Of a DNA stretch of 64,000 nt, positions 25,178 through 38,037 are shown in pieces. Below the pieces are notes generated by a model. That model worked only from the letters and a program-made list of their open reading frames with translations, searched no databases and was not told the origin of the DNA. Numbering within the stretch: position 1 is the first letter of the stretch; the number at the start of each line of letters is the position of its first letter. A program made the translations under genes and the position numbers. The stretch comes from Ciborinia camelliae (taxonomy: Eukaryota; Ascomycota; Leotiomycetes; Helotiales; Sclerotiniaceae): the NCBI GenBank assembly GCA_025890175.1, contig JANPYM010000003.1:91657-155656 (forward strand). Direction: 5' to 3'.

Positions 25178-25582
25178 CAGTTAATTTAGGATGTAGATTA
25201 GATGAGAAAAGTAGACAAAAGATCTATGATGTATATAAAAGATAAAAAATAGAAGTTATTAGAATCGTTTACGAGTACAATAGTATGTATCATTTATATA
25301 TTTCCAAGCTTCAATAAGTTAGCAAATATTATTTACTCCGGTAGTTACGGACGGGACCTGCATCTGTATTTATATGTCCCGTCGTCCCACAAATCCAAGG
25401 CTACTTGTATTAGGGCGTGGTGTAACTGTTGGTGAGTCGTGACAGCGATACTTGTAACCGATTAACAATCAATCTGACCGCTTATCAAGATTGGAGGGGA
25501 AGAGCAAGGGGGCAAGAGGCAAGACCTGTTACAAGGACGGACGCCGTAACCATCTGCAACGGGTGAGATGAGTTAAGACTCA
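25178..25582. other. Upstream region of the minus-strand MFS gene
   Basis: GC-balanced sequence between the MFS start codon and the second AT block. It should hold the MFS promoter. No gene or RNA is seen. Confidence 0.45.
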
Positions 25583-26598
25583 AGACTCCACCTATTTCGC
25601 ACCCGAATCAACCCTAATAAAAATCTTCGAAATTATATTTGAAATATTTTATTTAGGGTTAAAATCTTAATTGGAAATATTTTTGTACTATATCTAATTT
25701 CATTTCGTATTTTTAGTTTAATATAGTTTTATATTAGAATATATTTAATTAATAAATTTTATATTAATTGATAAAGCTTTTTAAAAACTTTTGATTAATA
25801 TAATTTATATTATAATTAAAACTAACGTTTAGGTTTTGTATTAAATTAAAATAATTATATAGATTATATAGATTATATAAACGTATGTATTTATATAAGT
25901 ATACAAATTTATATAAGCATATGTACAAACTTATATAAGTATATGTACTTTTAAGTGAAATTTTATTTTTTTTTGTTGTATATTTAATAAATCCATTTTC
26001 TATATTTTGTTATCATTTGTTGCTTACCCTTATTTATTTATTTATTATTAATTCAATATTTAAATTTTAGATTTAGTATTAATTATTAATAGGATATATA
26101 AAATAAAATAAAAATATTGTAAATTATAAATATTTTTAAGGGTTTTCGAATAATGCTATTTTTAAAATTTTAAATTGAAATCTTGAAAAGTTATATCAAA
26201 TTATAAATTTTATTATAGTTTTTAGTATTTATTGGGAGTTTTTTAATGATTTTTATATAAATTTTATTTATTATAATAAATAAAAAATATCAAAATCTTC
26301 AAAATTATAATATATTTTTAAAATTCGAATAATATAAATTTTAAATAAAAATAATAAAATTTAAATAAACTATTAACTTTTTAAAAAATAGGTTTAAATT
26401 TTAAAATTATATATATAAATTAATATTAAATTATAAAATACGATTAAAGTTTTTGATTAATATATTTTTTATTCAATTTAAATAAGGGGTTAGCAATCTA
26501 TACTAATTATAAAATTTTAAAATTTTACATCACCAACATCGTAATATTTTAAAAAATATTAGGGGTTTAAAATACTACGCCGCTAATGTTATAATATT

Positions 26599-26786
26599 TA
26601 TTATACGCGTTATATAGGATTATAAAGGTGAAATTGTAGATATACAATCTGATAAAAGAATTATATTGAAGAGAAAAAAATTCTTTTGAAAAAAATATTA
26701 TTTAATATAAATATTGATTATATAATCATAATGATTATATAATTAATTATGTAATTATTATATTAAATAAAGGTTTTAATATAATA
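26599..26786. repeat. Left LTR (188 bp) of the 26.6-33.0 kb retrotransposon
   Basis: It starts TATTATACGCG and ends TTTTAATATAATA. It keeps a few C/G near its outer (left) end and is heavily RIP-mutated towards its inner end. It matches 32841-33028 across its whole length. Confidence 0.85.
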
Positions 26787-29700
26787 TTACTTTTTTTTTG
26801 AAGGCAGATTTAAAATATCAAAAATATAAATCAATTTCGTTTTTTTTTATATTAATTTTTTTTATTTTTAAGCTCGGATTGGCCTGGATAAACAATATAA
26901 AAAATCTTTATTTTTTTTTTGTATATATAAAATCGAAAATATTATAATAAATATAATTAAAAAAATATTTCAATTATTAAACTTTGTATTATAATTGTTT
27001 ATAATAAAATTTAAAATTCAAAATATATTTTAATTTTTATTTTTTTTTGTTATTAATTATTATTAATATAATAAATTGTTTTATATATTAATTAAATAAA
27101 AAAATTTTTAAATTATATTATAATATTAATATATAAAAAATGTTATAATATTTTATATATTTTAACAAAATAAATTTATAAAAAAAATTGTTAAACATTT
27201 TTTTAATTAAAAAAAAGTTAATAAATTTATTTTTCAATTTAACAAAAAATTATTTAAACCTTAATTATTTAATATTTAAAAAAACAAAATTATTTATTTT
27301 AAATAATAATATTGAAATTTATTTATTATTAATAAAATTTTTTATTTTAATTTAAACAAAATTTATTTTATTACAAAAAATATTTTATATATTTTTTATT
27401 TATTAAATAATATTAAAAACTTTTTTTTTATTTGTAATTTTTTTAAAATTTTAATTTCGAGGTATAATTAATTAAAAATCGAAATTTATTTAAAAATTAA
27501 AACTTTTGTTAATAAAAAACAAGAATATTTTTGTAATATTAAAAATAATATTGTTTATTATAAATTTTATAAATATAAATTATTTTATTTAATTATTTTA
27601 TTAATAAAATATGTATATTCAAAAATATCGTTTTATTTTTTTATTAATATTTTTGATTTGTTTATTTAATTTAAAATAATAAGATATAAATTTATATTTT
27701 TAAATTTACAAAATATAAAGTAAATATTATTATAATTTTAAAACGAATTATAATTTTTAATTAAAAATAATAAAATTAAATAATTTATAAAATTTAAAAA
27801 TATATTAAATAATTAGTTTAATTGTTTTTTTGGTAAATATTTTATTATTATTTATAAAATAAAATATAAAATATTGTTTTTTAATTATTTGATTAATTAT
27901 AATTAATATTATATTAAAATCAAAATTTAATAATAATTTAATAATAAAATTTATAAATATATTTTGTTATAGTTAAATAAAAATTGAAAATAAATAAAAT
28001 ATATTTTAATAAATTTATTATAAATATTTAATTTTTTAATAAATATAATAATTATATATATATTGTAAAATGTTTTTGTTTATATAAAATTAATAATATT
28101 ATTTTTTTAAAATTATTAAAATTTTGATATTATTAAAATAATTAATAATTAATTGATTATAAATCTTAATAATAATTTTTATTTGTTAATTTTTGGATTT
28201 TAAAATTTAAATTTTATATTTATAATAAAACAATTTGTTATTTAAAATAAAATAAAATATTAAAAAAAAATTTTTATTTTGTTAAATATTATTTTTTATT
28301 ATTATTGTAATTTAATTATAAAATTTATTATTATATTGTATATTTAATATTGTAAAATAAAGGTTAAGATTTATTTTATTATAAAATAAATTGGGGATAT
28401 TTATAATACAAATCTTAAATTAAATATTCAAATAAATTTAATTATAATTTAAAATAATTTATTATTAATATTAAATTTTATTATTTATTTTGTTGTATAA
28501 AAAATCTTAAATTTATTGATTTAATATATTAATTTTATTATTGTTTTTTTTTAATTAATATATTATTTAAAAATTATAATTAATAAAAAATATAATTTAT
28601 TAGATTTATTGTTTAATAAATTTTTTTATAATTATATAATATTAAAATATTTTATAATTAATAAATATATTTATTAAAATTTTGATTTTTTGAATATCGG
28701 TTTTTTATTTTTTAAAATAATGAATAATAGTAAACAATTTTTTATTATAAATTTTATAATTGTATTTAATTAATATTATTTTTTTGAAAAAATAAATAAT
28801 GGGATATAATTATTTATTATTTTTAATTTAAAAAAAAATATTTTTAATGATATAGTTAAAAGCGTTGTATTTAATAAATGCTTTTTTATTTTAATTAAAG
28901 TATATTAAAACAAAGATATAAATAATAATATTTTTTAATATTAAAAATATTTTTTTGTAATTAAAGATTTAATTAAAATTAAATATTTTATTGATTTTGA
29001 TTTGTAAATTAATTAATAATTTATAAATTCAAAAATATTTATTAATAAATTGTTTATAAAAATTTGTAAAATTTATAAAACAAAAAATGTTTTTTATATT
29101 TTTGAAATATTTTTAATTGAAAATGATTTAAATTTTTATAAAGTTTATTTTAATATTATTAATTAATAAAATCAAATTTAGAAATTTAATTTTCTAAATA
29201 AAGAATTTGTATTTTTTATTATTAATTTATAAATTAGTTTTTTTAAAAATATTAAATATTTGATATATATAATTAATATATTTGTTATAGTTTTTATTAT
29301 AAATCAAAATATTATTTATATAAATGAATATAAAAATATTTAAAATTTTTTAAAATATATTATTAATATAATATTAAAATATAATTAATTTATTATATAA
29401 TTTAAATAATATAATTTTATAATAAAATAATTTAAACTTTATATAAAATATAATTAAATTTATATTTTTTTCAATTTTTATTTAAATTTAATTAAAAATA
29501 TAATAAATATTAAATTTGGTTATAAATTTTAATTTAATTATTTAAATTAAAATTTTATTGATTAAAAATAAAAAATAAACATTTTTTTTAATAATAAAAT
29601 TAAATTTATAATAATTAATATAAAATTATAATTTATCCCTAAATTTTTAAATAAATAAAATCAAAAATACAAAAACTATTTTATTAAACTTAATAAAATT

Positions 29701-32700
29701 TTTTTTAAAATTATTATTAATATATTTTTTAATAAAATCTAATTTTTTATTAAATATTTAGAATAATAATATATAATTAAGTATATTAAATTTATTAAAT
29801 TTAATATAATAATTAAAATTATTATAAAAAAAAAGTTTATTTATTTTATTTTTTTTTAAATATATTTAAATAATTATAATAATTAAATAAAATTTTTTTA
29901 TATAAAAATTTTTTATTATTTTATTTAATTTTTATATTTTATTATTAATATTTTTTGTTTATAATATTTGTTATAAAAATAATAAAGATTTAAATATTTT
30001 TTTATTTTAAAATTATTAAAAAAAAAGTAATATTAATTATATTAATATATAATAAAATTAAATTTGTAAAAACAAAAGCCGAATTATTATTAAATATAAA
30101 AATTTTAATAATTTTTTATTTTAAAATAATTTTTAATATAAAATATATTATATTATTAATTTTTAAAAGTATATTCTTTATTTTTATATTTTTTATTAAA
30201 AATATAGATCCCAATTAATTTTTCGAAAATTCGATTTTTGGTATATCAAAATACAAATAAAATTTTAATTTAAAAAATATAAACTTTGTTTTTATATAAA
30301 TTACAATTTTGTATTATTATATTTATTTGCTTTTTATTAATATTTAATAAAATATATTTATAATATAAAATGTTATAATATTAATATAATTGTATATTTA
30401 AATTTAAACAAATATTTTTTTATAATTAATTATAATTTTAAAGATTTTGTTATTAAAAGTTTTTATTTCACATAATCGAAATAAAAATATAAATTTGATT
30501 TATTTCGTTTTGTAAATAAATATAATAATAATTTTATTAATAAAGTTTTTATTAAAATAATATATATTAAAAAAAATCGATATTAATATCTTTATCTTTT
30601 TAAATAATCTATTGATAGATTTTGTTATTTTGTTTGTAAATATAAATTCAATAAATATAGAATTACAATTAGTTAATATAAATCGGCAAGATTATAATTT
30701 TAAGAAATTTATAGAATCAAATTATAATTATATTATAACCCTTAATATATTTAAATTAAAAATTTTTTTTTTTTTTATAATACAATTTTATTTAATTTGA
30801 ATATATTTTTTTTTGTAAAACAATTTTTAATAAAATAATTAATTTTTTTGTAAATAAAATAAACATTTTTTATTTGTAATTTTATTTATTTAAATATAAA
30901 AATCCTGATTTTTTTTTTTAAATTTTAAATAATAAGATTAAAAATATTTTTTTTTTTTTTAATTTTTTTTTTATATTTTGTTTTATATTTTTTAATTATA
31001 TTTAGTTATTTAATATTTATAATTATTATATCGATTTTGTATTTTAAATTTTAAACTATTATATATTTATATAAAAAAACTATAATTTATTTTATATTTT
31101 TATTAATTTTATATCAAAAATTATTAATTATAATTTTTTCAATAAATTCAAATTTAATAAAAAATCGTTAAAATTTTTTTTAAAATCAAATAAATAATTA
31201 TTTATTTTAAAATAATTTGTAATATTCGATTTAAATTATTTCAATTTTATTATTATCTTTATAAATTTATATAAAAACTTTAAACATTTTTTTTGTTAAT
31301 ATAAAAGAATTTGGATTATTAATTTAAAATCGAAATACAAAATAAATAATAACTTTGTTATTAATTTATAATAATATATATATTATATAATCAATTTATA
31401 TATAAAAATTATTTATATCTAATTTTTAAATTATTTGTAATTATTAAAATTTGTATTAAAAAGTTTGTTATTTATTTTTATTAATTTCAAATTTAATTAA
31501 ATTAAAAAAAATTTATATTGATTAATAAAAATAAAAATTAATTATAATTACAATAATTATTTTTTTTATATTTTTTTTAAATTATTGAATAATAATATTA
31601 AAGTTAATAGTTTTTTATTAATATATTTTTTGAATAATAATAAACTTATTAATCTTTATATTAAAATTAAAAATCTATATATTTTGATTAAAAATAATTG
31701 AGATTTTGTTTTTTATAATATTATTGAAATCGATAATAAAACTATTTATAATTTTAAATTTTTTTTTTAACTTAAAGATTAATATTTTTTAATTATTATA
31801 AAACAAAATAAGTTTATTATAAATTATTATTATATTATTATATTTTCGAAATATATTATTAATTTAAACAATTTTGGAGATTAATTTTTTTAAATTAAAT
31901 TTTTTTAATTTTTCGATTTTTTTGAATTTTTTAAATTAGGGAGTAATATCAAATTTATTTTTTTTTAAAAAAAAATTGTATTGGATATAAATTTTATTAT
32001 TGTTGATAATATTATTAAATAAAAGTATAATTATAATAAAATTAAAATTGTGTGTAATGGATGGTATAATATATTTGTTTATTAATAAATTATAATTATT
32101 TTGTATTAAAAAAAAAATTTTTAATAATTAAAAAAAGTATATTTAATTAATTATTATTTTATTAAAAAAATATATTATTTAAAAAAATAGTTTAATTTTA
32201 AAATGATTATAAATAAAAATAAATAAAAAAATTATTTTATTATTAATAAAACAAGTTTTTTATATTAATCCAAAAATAAATGCAAAGTTTATTATAATTT
32301 GTTTGAAAATAAATATGAGTAAATATTTGACTAATAATATATAAATATAATTAATATTTTAATAAATATTTTGTTATATAAAGTTTATTATAATTTATTT
32401 AAAAATAAATATAAATAAATATTTAATTAATAATTATATATTTTAATAAATATTTTATAATATAAAATTTATTATTGTTTGATAACCCGAATAATTTGTT
32501 TATATTGAAATTTTAATTTATAAAGTTATTATTGTTATAAATTATTACAAATTTATATTTTGTAAAAATTTTATTATAATATTTTAAAACCATTTTGTTT
32601 TTCGATATATTATAAAAATTTTATTATAATATCCTTAAATCATTTTATATAATTATAAAATCGATATTGTTATAATTTATTGCAAATTTGTATTTCTTTA

Positions 32701-32840
32701 ATTAAAAAATTAAATATTTATAAACATTTAAATAATTATTAAAAAATATTTTTAAAAGTATAAATTTTAAAATATAAAATTGTTTTATAAACTTTTTATA
32801 TTTTTTACAAAAATATAGAATAAAATAAATATAGTTTTTA

Positions 32841-33028
32841 TATTATATATATTATATAAAATTATAAAAATAAAACTATAGATATACAATCTGATAAAAA
32901 AACTATACTAAAAAAAAAAAAATCCTTTTGAAAAGAACACTATCTAATATAGACGTTAATCATATAACCATGGTGGTCACATGATCAATCACGTGACTGT
33001 CATACTAGGCAGGGGCCTTGGCGTGACA
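32841..33028. repeat. Right LTR (188 bp) of the 26.6-33.0 kb retrotransposon
   Basis: Its inner half is A/T only. Its outer ~90 bp keep normal composition, including GGTCACATGATC, CACGTGAC and the terminal GGCGTGACA. Across the last ~69 bp every mismatch to the left LTR that I aligned is a C/T or G/A transition, with the left copy carrying the T or A. Confidence 0.87.
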
Positions 33029-33596
33029 ATATTTTAAAAATTTTAGTTATACTTTCATTATACTAATATACTAAAATCAATATAAAATATTTAAATTTTT
33101 TATAAAATATACAAAATTAATATCAAATTATAAATTATAATTAAAATTTTTAATTAATATATTTTTTATTAAATTTAAATAAAAACCTAACAATCTATAC
33201 CAATTATAAAACTTTTAAAAAATAATAATGTTAAAGCCTCTAAGCACGTACATTATAAACACATATACTTATATAAATTTATACGCTCGTAGTATACTTA
33301 TATAAACATATATTCATACGATTTTATAATTTATATAATAATTTTAATCTAATATAGAACCTAAATATTAGTTTCAATTATAATATAAATTATATTAATC
33401 GAAAACTTTTAAAAAATTTTATCGATTAATATAAAATTTATATATTAAATATATTCCAATATAAAACTATATCAAACTAAATATAAAATATAAATTATAC
33501 AAAGATTTTCAATTTGTATTTTAACCCTAAAAAGAATGTTTTAAATATAATTCGGAAAACCTTAATTAGGATCGATTCGGGTGCGAGATGGGTGCA

Positions 33597-35439
33597 AGAC
33601 TTAAGCCACTCTTTCTCCAGCCACACCAAAACAAACTGCCATAGGTGATTCGTAATACAGTAAATGGCCAGCCAGATCAATACCATGCGCTGCGGGGTAG
33701 ATTACTTATAAAGCTCACAAACAGCAATATCCGTCTAATCTACAGCTGGCATCTACATACAGTAAGTAGTACTCTTCCTCCACAGTTCATCCAATCAAAT
33801 AAAGGGATAGCGCTTAAATACAGTCAGTATTCAATCGATTTCTTAATTCTTACCTCCCCTCACCTCCCCTTCCTCTCCTTCCTCTTCCTTTTTCTTTCTA
33901 TCTTTCCTTTCTTATACTGTACCTACAGACTACAGTCCCCAACATAAAGAAATCATATCCTATCATGAAGTCAATGATTATCGCAAGGTATAAAATAATG
34001 AATGGAGTCTCCTCCCCTACCCACCATATGGGTGGGTCCAAGTGGACGACATGGAGTACAATACCTGTCTGTGGGGACGGTGGACATCGGCCTCCATCCC
34101 ACAAGTATGGAGATTTTTGCCGTCGAAATTCCATATAATCGTGAATGTAGACTTGTAGTCGATCTATGATTTGAAAATGGTCTGTTATACCATACTATTA
34201 AATTTGAATGGCAGGCAATATTGTAACATATCGTCACACGAGCGAAGTTGTTGAAGAAAGAATATGTAAAGGGATGAATGAATGAATGAATGGGAGGGAG
34301 ATCATTTACAATAATGATCAGATTAGGTATTATGACTCGCAAAGTTTGCCGAGAATTAATACAGTACAGTACTGCAATGCTTTCCTTGATTGACTTAAGG
34401 TAGGTAGGGGTAGGGGAGGGACTGACTCCGCAATGCTGTTCAAGTTTCTCTCTTTTTCCTATTTGTTATTGAGATACTGTATTAATATTTCTTCAAGGAG
34501 AAAAGTACTATACCCATATAAAGACCTACCAAGTACCTATTTCACCTAGACAATAGATTTATGTTTTTGAGGGGGCATCGTTGAGGGGGCATCGTTGTAA
34601 GACCTTCCTCTCCCTTTCGACTATTCCCAGTGAGGTCATGGCCACACTACAAAAGTAAGAGCCTGTTTGGCGTCCTGCGAATTTATAAATTAACTAGGTA
34701 TGTATTTGCTGGCCTGATTATACAGAAACAAGCAGGCATACAAATTCGTAAGATGACTTATAAATCACACCAAAAAATGCTTGAAATAGAGTTCGTGTTT
34801 AGTATCCAACTTGTTTATATTTGCTATAGAATTTCAAAAAAGATATGTATTCGCTTATTAAAAAAAAAAATAAAGGGTGTTTACAGATTTCAAGTTTGAA
34901 TCATTAATTAAATTTCAAATCTTCAATATCTTTCGATAAGAATTATATCATTTAAAGTCTAAATATTGTTATTATCTAGGTACTAAATTATAAAAAATGA
35001 ATATCATTTTATACCGAGATATTGTTAAGTGAAGTTAAAAATAATTTGATGTGATACATTTAGCTTCAAAATGAAAAAAAAATCGATTTCCTTACGAATA
35101 AAACAACCTTTTTACCTATCCAAATAATCGAATTTGATTTTACCTAGGTAGTGAAAGTGATTTGTCTGCCTGATCATAAAGTCAATGCCTCATTAGACCC
35201 ATAATTCAAATTCAAATTCAACCCATGAGGTGGAGGCCAAAGATTTGAAATGTGGATACCCAACCGACGCTATTTTGATCCACAAACCAAACCAGCTCAG
35301 ACAGAGAGAGCCCGCGAGCTGGACTCCCAACGGGCTATTACAATCCTATCTATCTCATCTCATTCCTTCATCGTACCGTACCCCGAAAATCCAAATAAAA
35401 ACCCCCTCAGAAAAAAGGAAGAGAAAAGCAAAAAGAAAT
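33597..35439. other. Intergenic spacer
   Basis: Normal base composition with no supportable CDS. Frames around 33640-34340 overlap on both strands and resemble nothing I know. It contains a doubled GAGGGGGCATCGTT (about 34570-34595) and CTAGGTA-type words. The 3' trailer and terminator of tRNA-Lys lie at its right end. Confidence 0.45.
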
Positions 35440-35513
35440 CGCCTCGGGAGGGGCTCGAACCCTCAACCTTGGGCTTAAAAGGCCCACGCGCTAACCAATT
35501 GTGCCACCGAGGC
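35440..35513 (-). tRNA. tRNA-Lys (anticodon TTT)
   Basis: On the minus strand: acceptor GCCTCGG/CCGAGGC (fully paired), A box TGGCACAATTGG, anticodon stem TGGGC/GCCCA with loop CTTTTAA (anticodon TTT), and T-arm with GGTTCGAGCC. No intron. A TTTTT terminator lies just downstream on the minus strand (about 35431-35435). Confidence 0.95.
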
Positions 35514-35597
35514 TGATCATATCATGTGATATGCTGTTTGAGTTGGAAGCGTGGGGCTTAAGAGGGTTTATGTAGGGGAGTTTGTAGCCGTGCGGTT

Positions 35598-35873
35598 TGG
35601 TGGATATAAACATTGTTTTATTATTTTATTATTCTACCATTTTATTATTTTATTATTTTATCATTCTACTATTTTATTATTTTATCATTCTACTATTTTA
35701 TTATTTTATCATTCTACTATTTTATTATTTTATCATTCTACCATTCTACCATTTTACCATTTTACCATTCCACCATTCCACCATTCCACCATTCCACCAT
35801 TCCACCATTCCACCATTCCACCATTCCACCATTCCACCATTCCACCATTCCACCATTCCACCATTCCATCATT
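35598..35873. repeat. 8-bp minisatellite (ATTCTATT to ATTCCACC drift)
   Basis: The left half is a 24-bp higher-order unit made of three octamers (ATTCTACT/ATTTTATT/ATTTTATC). The right half is a homogeneous run of ATTCCACC. All three frames are open through it, reading as FYHSTI-like and similar strings, so those frames are artefacts. A solo LTR is inserted at its right end. Confidence 0.9.
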
Positions 35874-35878
35874 CTATC

Positions 35879-36211
35879 TATCGCAATACTAGGTAGTGAA
35901 TCTTACACGCAGCCTTAGGCATAGTAGATTCACTAGAGCGCCCGGCCGCGTACAGGCTATCCGCGCACGTAGTATGAAAGAGTGTGACGAGGAACTGAAG
36001 GCATTGATATCGGAGTTCGTATTTAGAAAACTATGAAGAGAAAAGCTTCCTTTCCTTCCTAAATACTAGCTAATTGGTAGTGTCTGGTCATTACCCCCTG
36101 ACACGTAGCAGACATGTAAGCCCTGCACATATCGATCTTCAATCGATATACAACTTCATACTATATACATAATGTTGATCAATATACTATACCAAGAAGG
36201 TGATTCCAACA
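35879..36211 (-). mobile_element. Solo LTR, 333 bp, with 5-bp target duplication CTATC
   Basis: Read on the minus strand it starts TGTTGGAATCACC, the same first 13 bases as the elements at 1665 and 46672, then diverges. CTATC flanks both sides (35874-35878 and 36212-36216) and belongs to the minisatellite it entered. The far end reads TGCGATA instead of the expected ...CA, possibly one C-to-T change. It lies about 365 bp upstream of tRNA-Lys in the transcription sense of that gene. It contains a short inverted pair TAGTGAATC/GATTCACTA (about 35895-35936). Copia-type by its ends (inference). Confidence 0.75.
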
Positions 36212-36216
36212 CTATC

Positions 36217-37008
36217 CTTCTACCCTTCTATTCTATTCTATTCTTCCTGCCCTTCCTACCCTTCCTACCCCCGCCCTCCGTTTCTATTAGCTTTTCCTCA
36301 CCGAATCAGTCATTCTAGTAGAAGAATAGGGTAGAAGATAAAGATAAACTCACGCTTCCAAAATACTAAAAACATATGGGCGTAAACTAAACAAACATAA
36401 ATTCAAGTGAAAGTTTTAAACCAAACCGATTCGGATTGGAAAACCTAGGCAAAATGGCAGAATGTTTGTATGGTATATGGGTGATAAATGTAGGTCTAGT
36501 ATATAAAACTAAACATAGTTAAAAAGCTTATGATATAACTTAAAGGGTATATTGTGTTCCAAAAAGGTAACGATATCAATCTACAACTATTACTAAAGGT
36601 CTAATATATACAGGTTGGAAAGCGTAATGTAACCCTCAGCATACAAAATTTTCCGCAAATTATATAAATTAGTAGTTTGAATACTATATCTATCTACTAG
36701 GTAGTTAACTCTTTTAATCATTAAAAATACCACTAACAGTTTAAGACTTATGCAACTTTAACCGAAGGAAAAGAAAGAGAGCCTTGAAAAAAGAAAAGGG
36801 GGCCAGTCTATACCAAACCCCTCATACCTACCCCACCATGAAGCTCGGCCCATCCATATACACAAAGGATGTAATAAAATAACCTCGCAGTCAATATAAA
36901 GAATCTTCATATCCTCCGCCATTAAAAAAAAAACGAATCCTCCCGAGGTTCTTACCACAACCTCTCCAAACCCAAAACAAAAACATCCAAAAGACCAAAA
37001 AAATAATA
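36217..37008. other. Intergenic spacer with repeat remnants
   Basis: It starts with pyrimidine-rich octamer-like repeats (CTTCTACC, CCTTCCTACC; 36217-36275). At 36424-36450 a segment containing ACCGATTCGG and CTAGGCA resembles the sequence beside the minisatellites at 61287. No CDS is supported. Confidence 0.5.
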
Positions 37009-37119
37009 TGAACAGAGGGGGATTCGAACCCCCGAGTCTTGCAACACCAGCATGAATGAAATTCACGAATATCAGTTTTGAACCTGAAGCTGGCACCTTA
37101 ACCACTCGGTCATCTGTCC
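37009..37119 (-). tRNA. tRNA-Leu (anticodon CAG) with intron
   Basis: On the minus strand: acceptor GGACAGA/TCTGTTC (one G-T pair), anticodon stem CCAGC/GCTGG, and loop start TTCAGG giving anticodon CAG. An intron of about 30 nt sits after position 37. The long variable arm (TGTTGCAAGACTC) is typical of type II tRNAs, and the T-arm is GGGGG-TTCGAAT-CCCCC. A T7 terminator follows on the minus strand (about 36997-37003). Confidence 0.95.
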
Positions 37120-37756
37120 GGATGTTTACGTAAAGTATTGATTTGGTGGGGGCTTTTTAGGGTATATATTGTTATCAACATGATAAGGTTTTTCGCAATT
37201 AGGAATGTGTGCGAAAATGATCTGGTGTATAAGATGTTTTAGAAAAAGGAGAGATATATCTATTAATTCTGTTCATGTTATAGATTATAGATATAGAAGT
37301 ATAATACGAGAGAAAATTGATGGTTTGGATTTAATCTAATCTAATCTGATCTAATGCGCATATGCTAAGTACTACTATCGATAACCTTAATCGAATACAA
37401 GATAGAAATTCATACCTACCTATATCAACCCACCATAGTTTTGATATCACAACACATCAAATCACATCTATATATATAATTCTCCTACTCCATACCTACC
37501 TACTACCTATTTACTGACAGCATCTCGAAAACCATCTTGATGGTATTACAATCCTCATTATATTATTGATACGTAAACCAAACCAACAGTAAGCCAATAG
37601 ATACATGTCAATTTTTCATCAATTCTCGATATTATATACGCCATACCAGCCGGCTATGATGCGAGGAAAACTATTCTCTCTCTTCTCTTTCGATCAATTG
37701 CTTTTTGTCAATATTTGTTTTCTGGATATTTTGTTTGATTGTTTATTTCTGGGTTG
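37120..37756. other. Spacer between tRNA-Leu and the third AT block
   Basis: Moderately AT-rich, with TCTAATCTAATCTGATC-like short repeats near 37335-37350 and CCTACC words. No gene is seen. Confidence 0.45.
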
Positions 37757-37761
37757 GTTTA

Positions 37762-38037
37762 TATGACAAGGGTATAATGGCTTGGAAAGGTATTCAATTT
37801 AACTAATAATTTTTTAGGGTTCCTAAGGATTCTGAATTTTCAATCTATCTTTTTGAAAAGGAAAATATTCAAGTTTATATACAAATTTATATAATCTAAT
37901 AAACAAAATACTTTTATCCATAATATATTAATTAAAATAATATTTTATATAATAATTTCATTTTTTATATTCATTATATTTCTATATTATATTTTTGTAT
38001 CGTATTTCCTGTAATTATATAATATATCTATATAATA
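37762..38037. repeat. Left LTR (276 bp) of the 37.8-44.7 kb retrotransposon
   Basis: The outer ~110 bp keep G and C (GACAAGGG, GGCTTGGAAAGG, AGGGTTCCTAAGGATTC). Beyond that it becomes A/T-rich, ending TATATAATA where the right copy reads CACGTGACA. Confidence 0.88.

Larger units (their letters stand above)
26599..33028. mobile_element. Complete LTR retrotransposon, RIP-destroyed, TSD ATATT
   Basis: A 6,430-bp element. Its two 188-bp LTRs align base for base without gaps, and the mismatches I read are almost all C/T or G/A. The element is flanked by ATATT at 26594-26598 and 33029-33033. Ends read TATT...GTGACA; the first dinucleotide is TA in both copies, as expected if TG was RIP-mutated. 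The interior is almost pure A/T with stops in all frames; the longest frame is 62 codons at 30612-30800. If transcribed leftward its LTR would start TGTCACG, common in Ty3/gypsy-type fungal LTRs, but orientation and class are inference. Confidence 0.85.
25583..33596. mobile_element. TIR-bounded repeat (RIP-mutated) split by an LTR retrotransposon
   Basis: The two edges of this AT block are inverted copies of each other over roughly 350-370 bp (about 25583-25955 and 33225-33596). The outer ends share CGCACCCGAATC, and further in both arms read TTTAGGGTTAAAAT and TATATAAGTATA at matching distances. Differences are mostly C/T and G/A. Removing the nested retrotransposon (26599-33028) leaves a repeat of about 1.6 kb. 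Just inside the arms, a further segment (about 26390-26530 and 33095-33220) is repeated in direct orientation, which simple TIR structure does not explain. No coding capacity survives. A non-autonomous DNA transposon relic is the best guess. Confidence 0.6.

Noticed and set aside
35551..35918. Three overlapping plus-strand frames reading FYHSTI-like and similar strings
   Set aside because: An 8-bp repeat without stops stays open in all frames; not coding.
36758..37105. 115-codon minus-strand frame
   Set aside because: It overlaps the tRNA-Leu gene and lacks any family resemblance. The same applies to frames over tRNA-Lys (35230-35516), tRNA-Ser (55699-56013) and tRNA-Gln (19665-20180).
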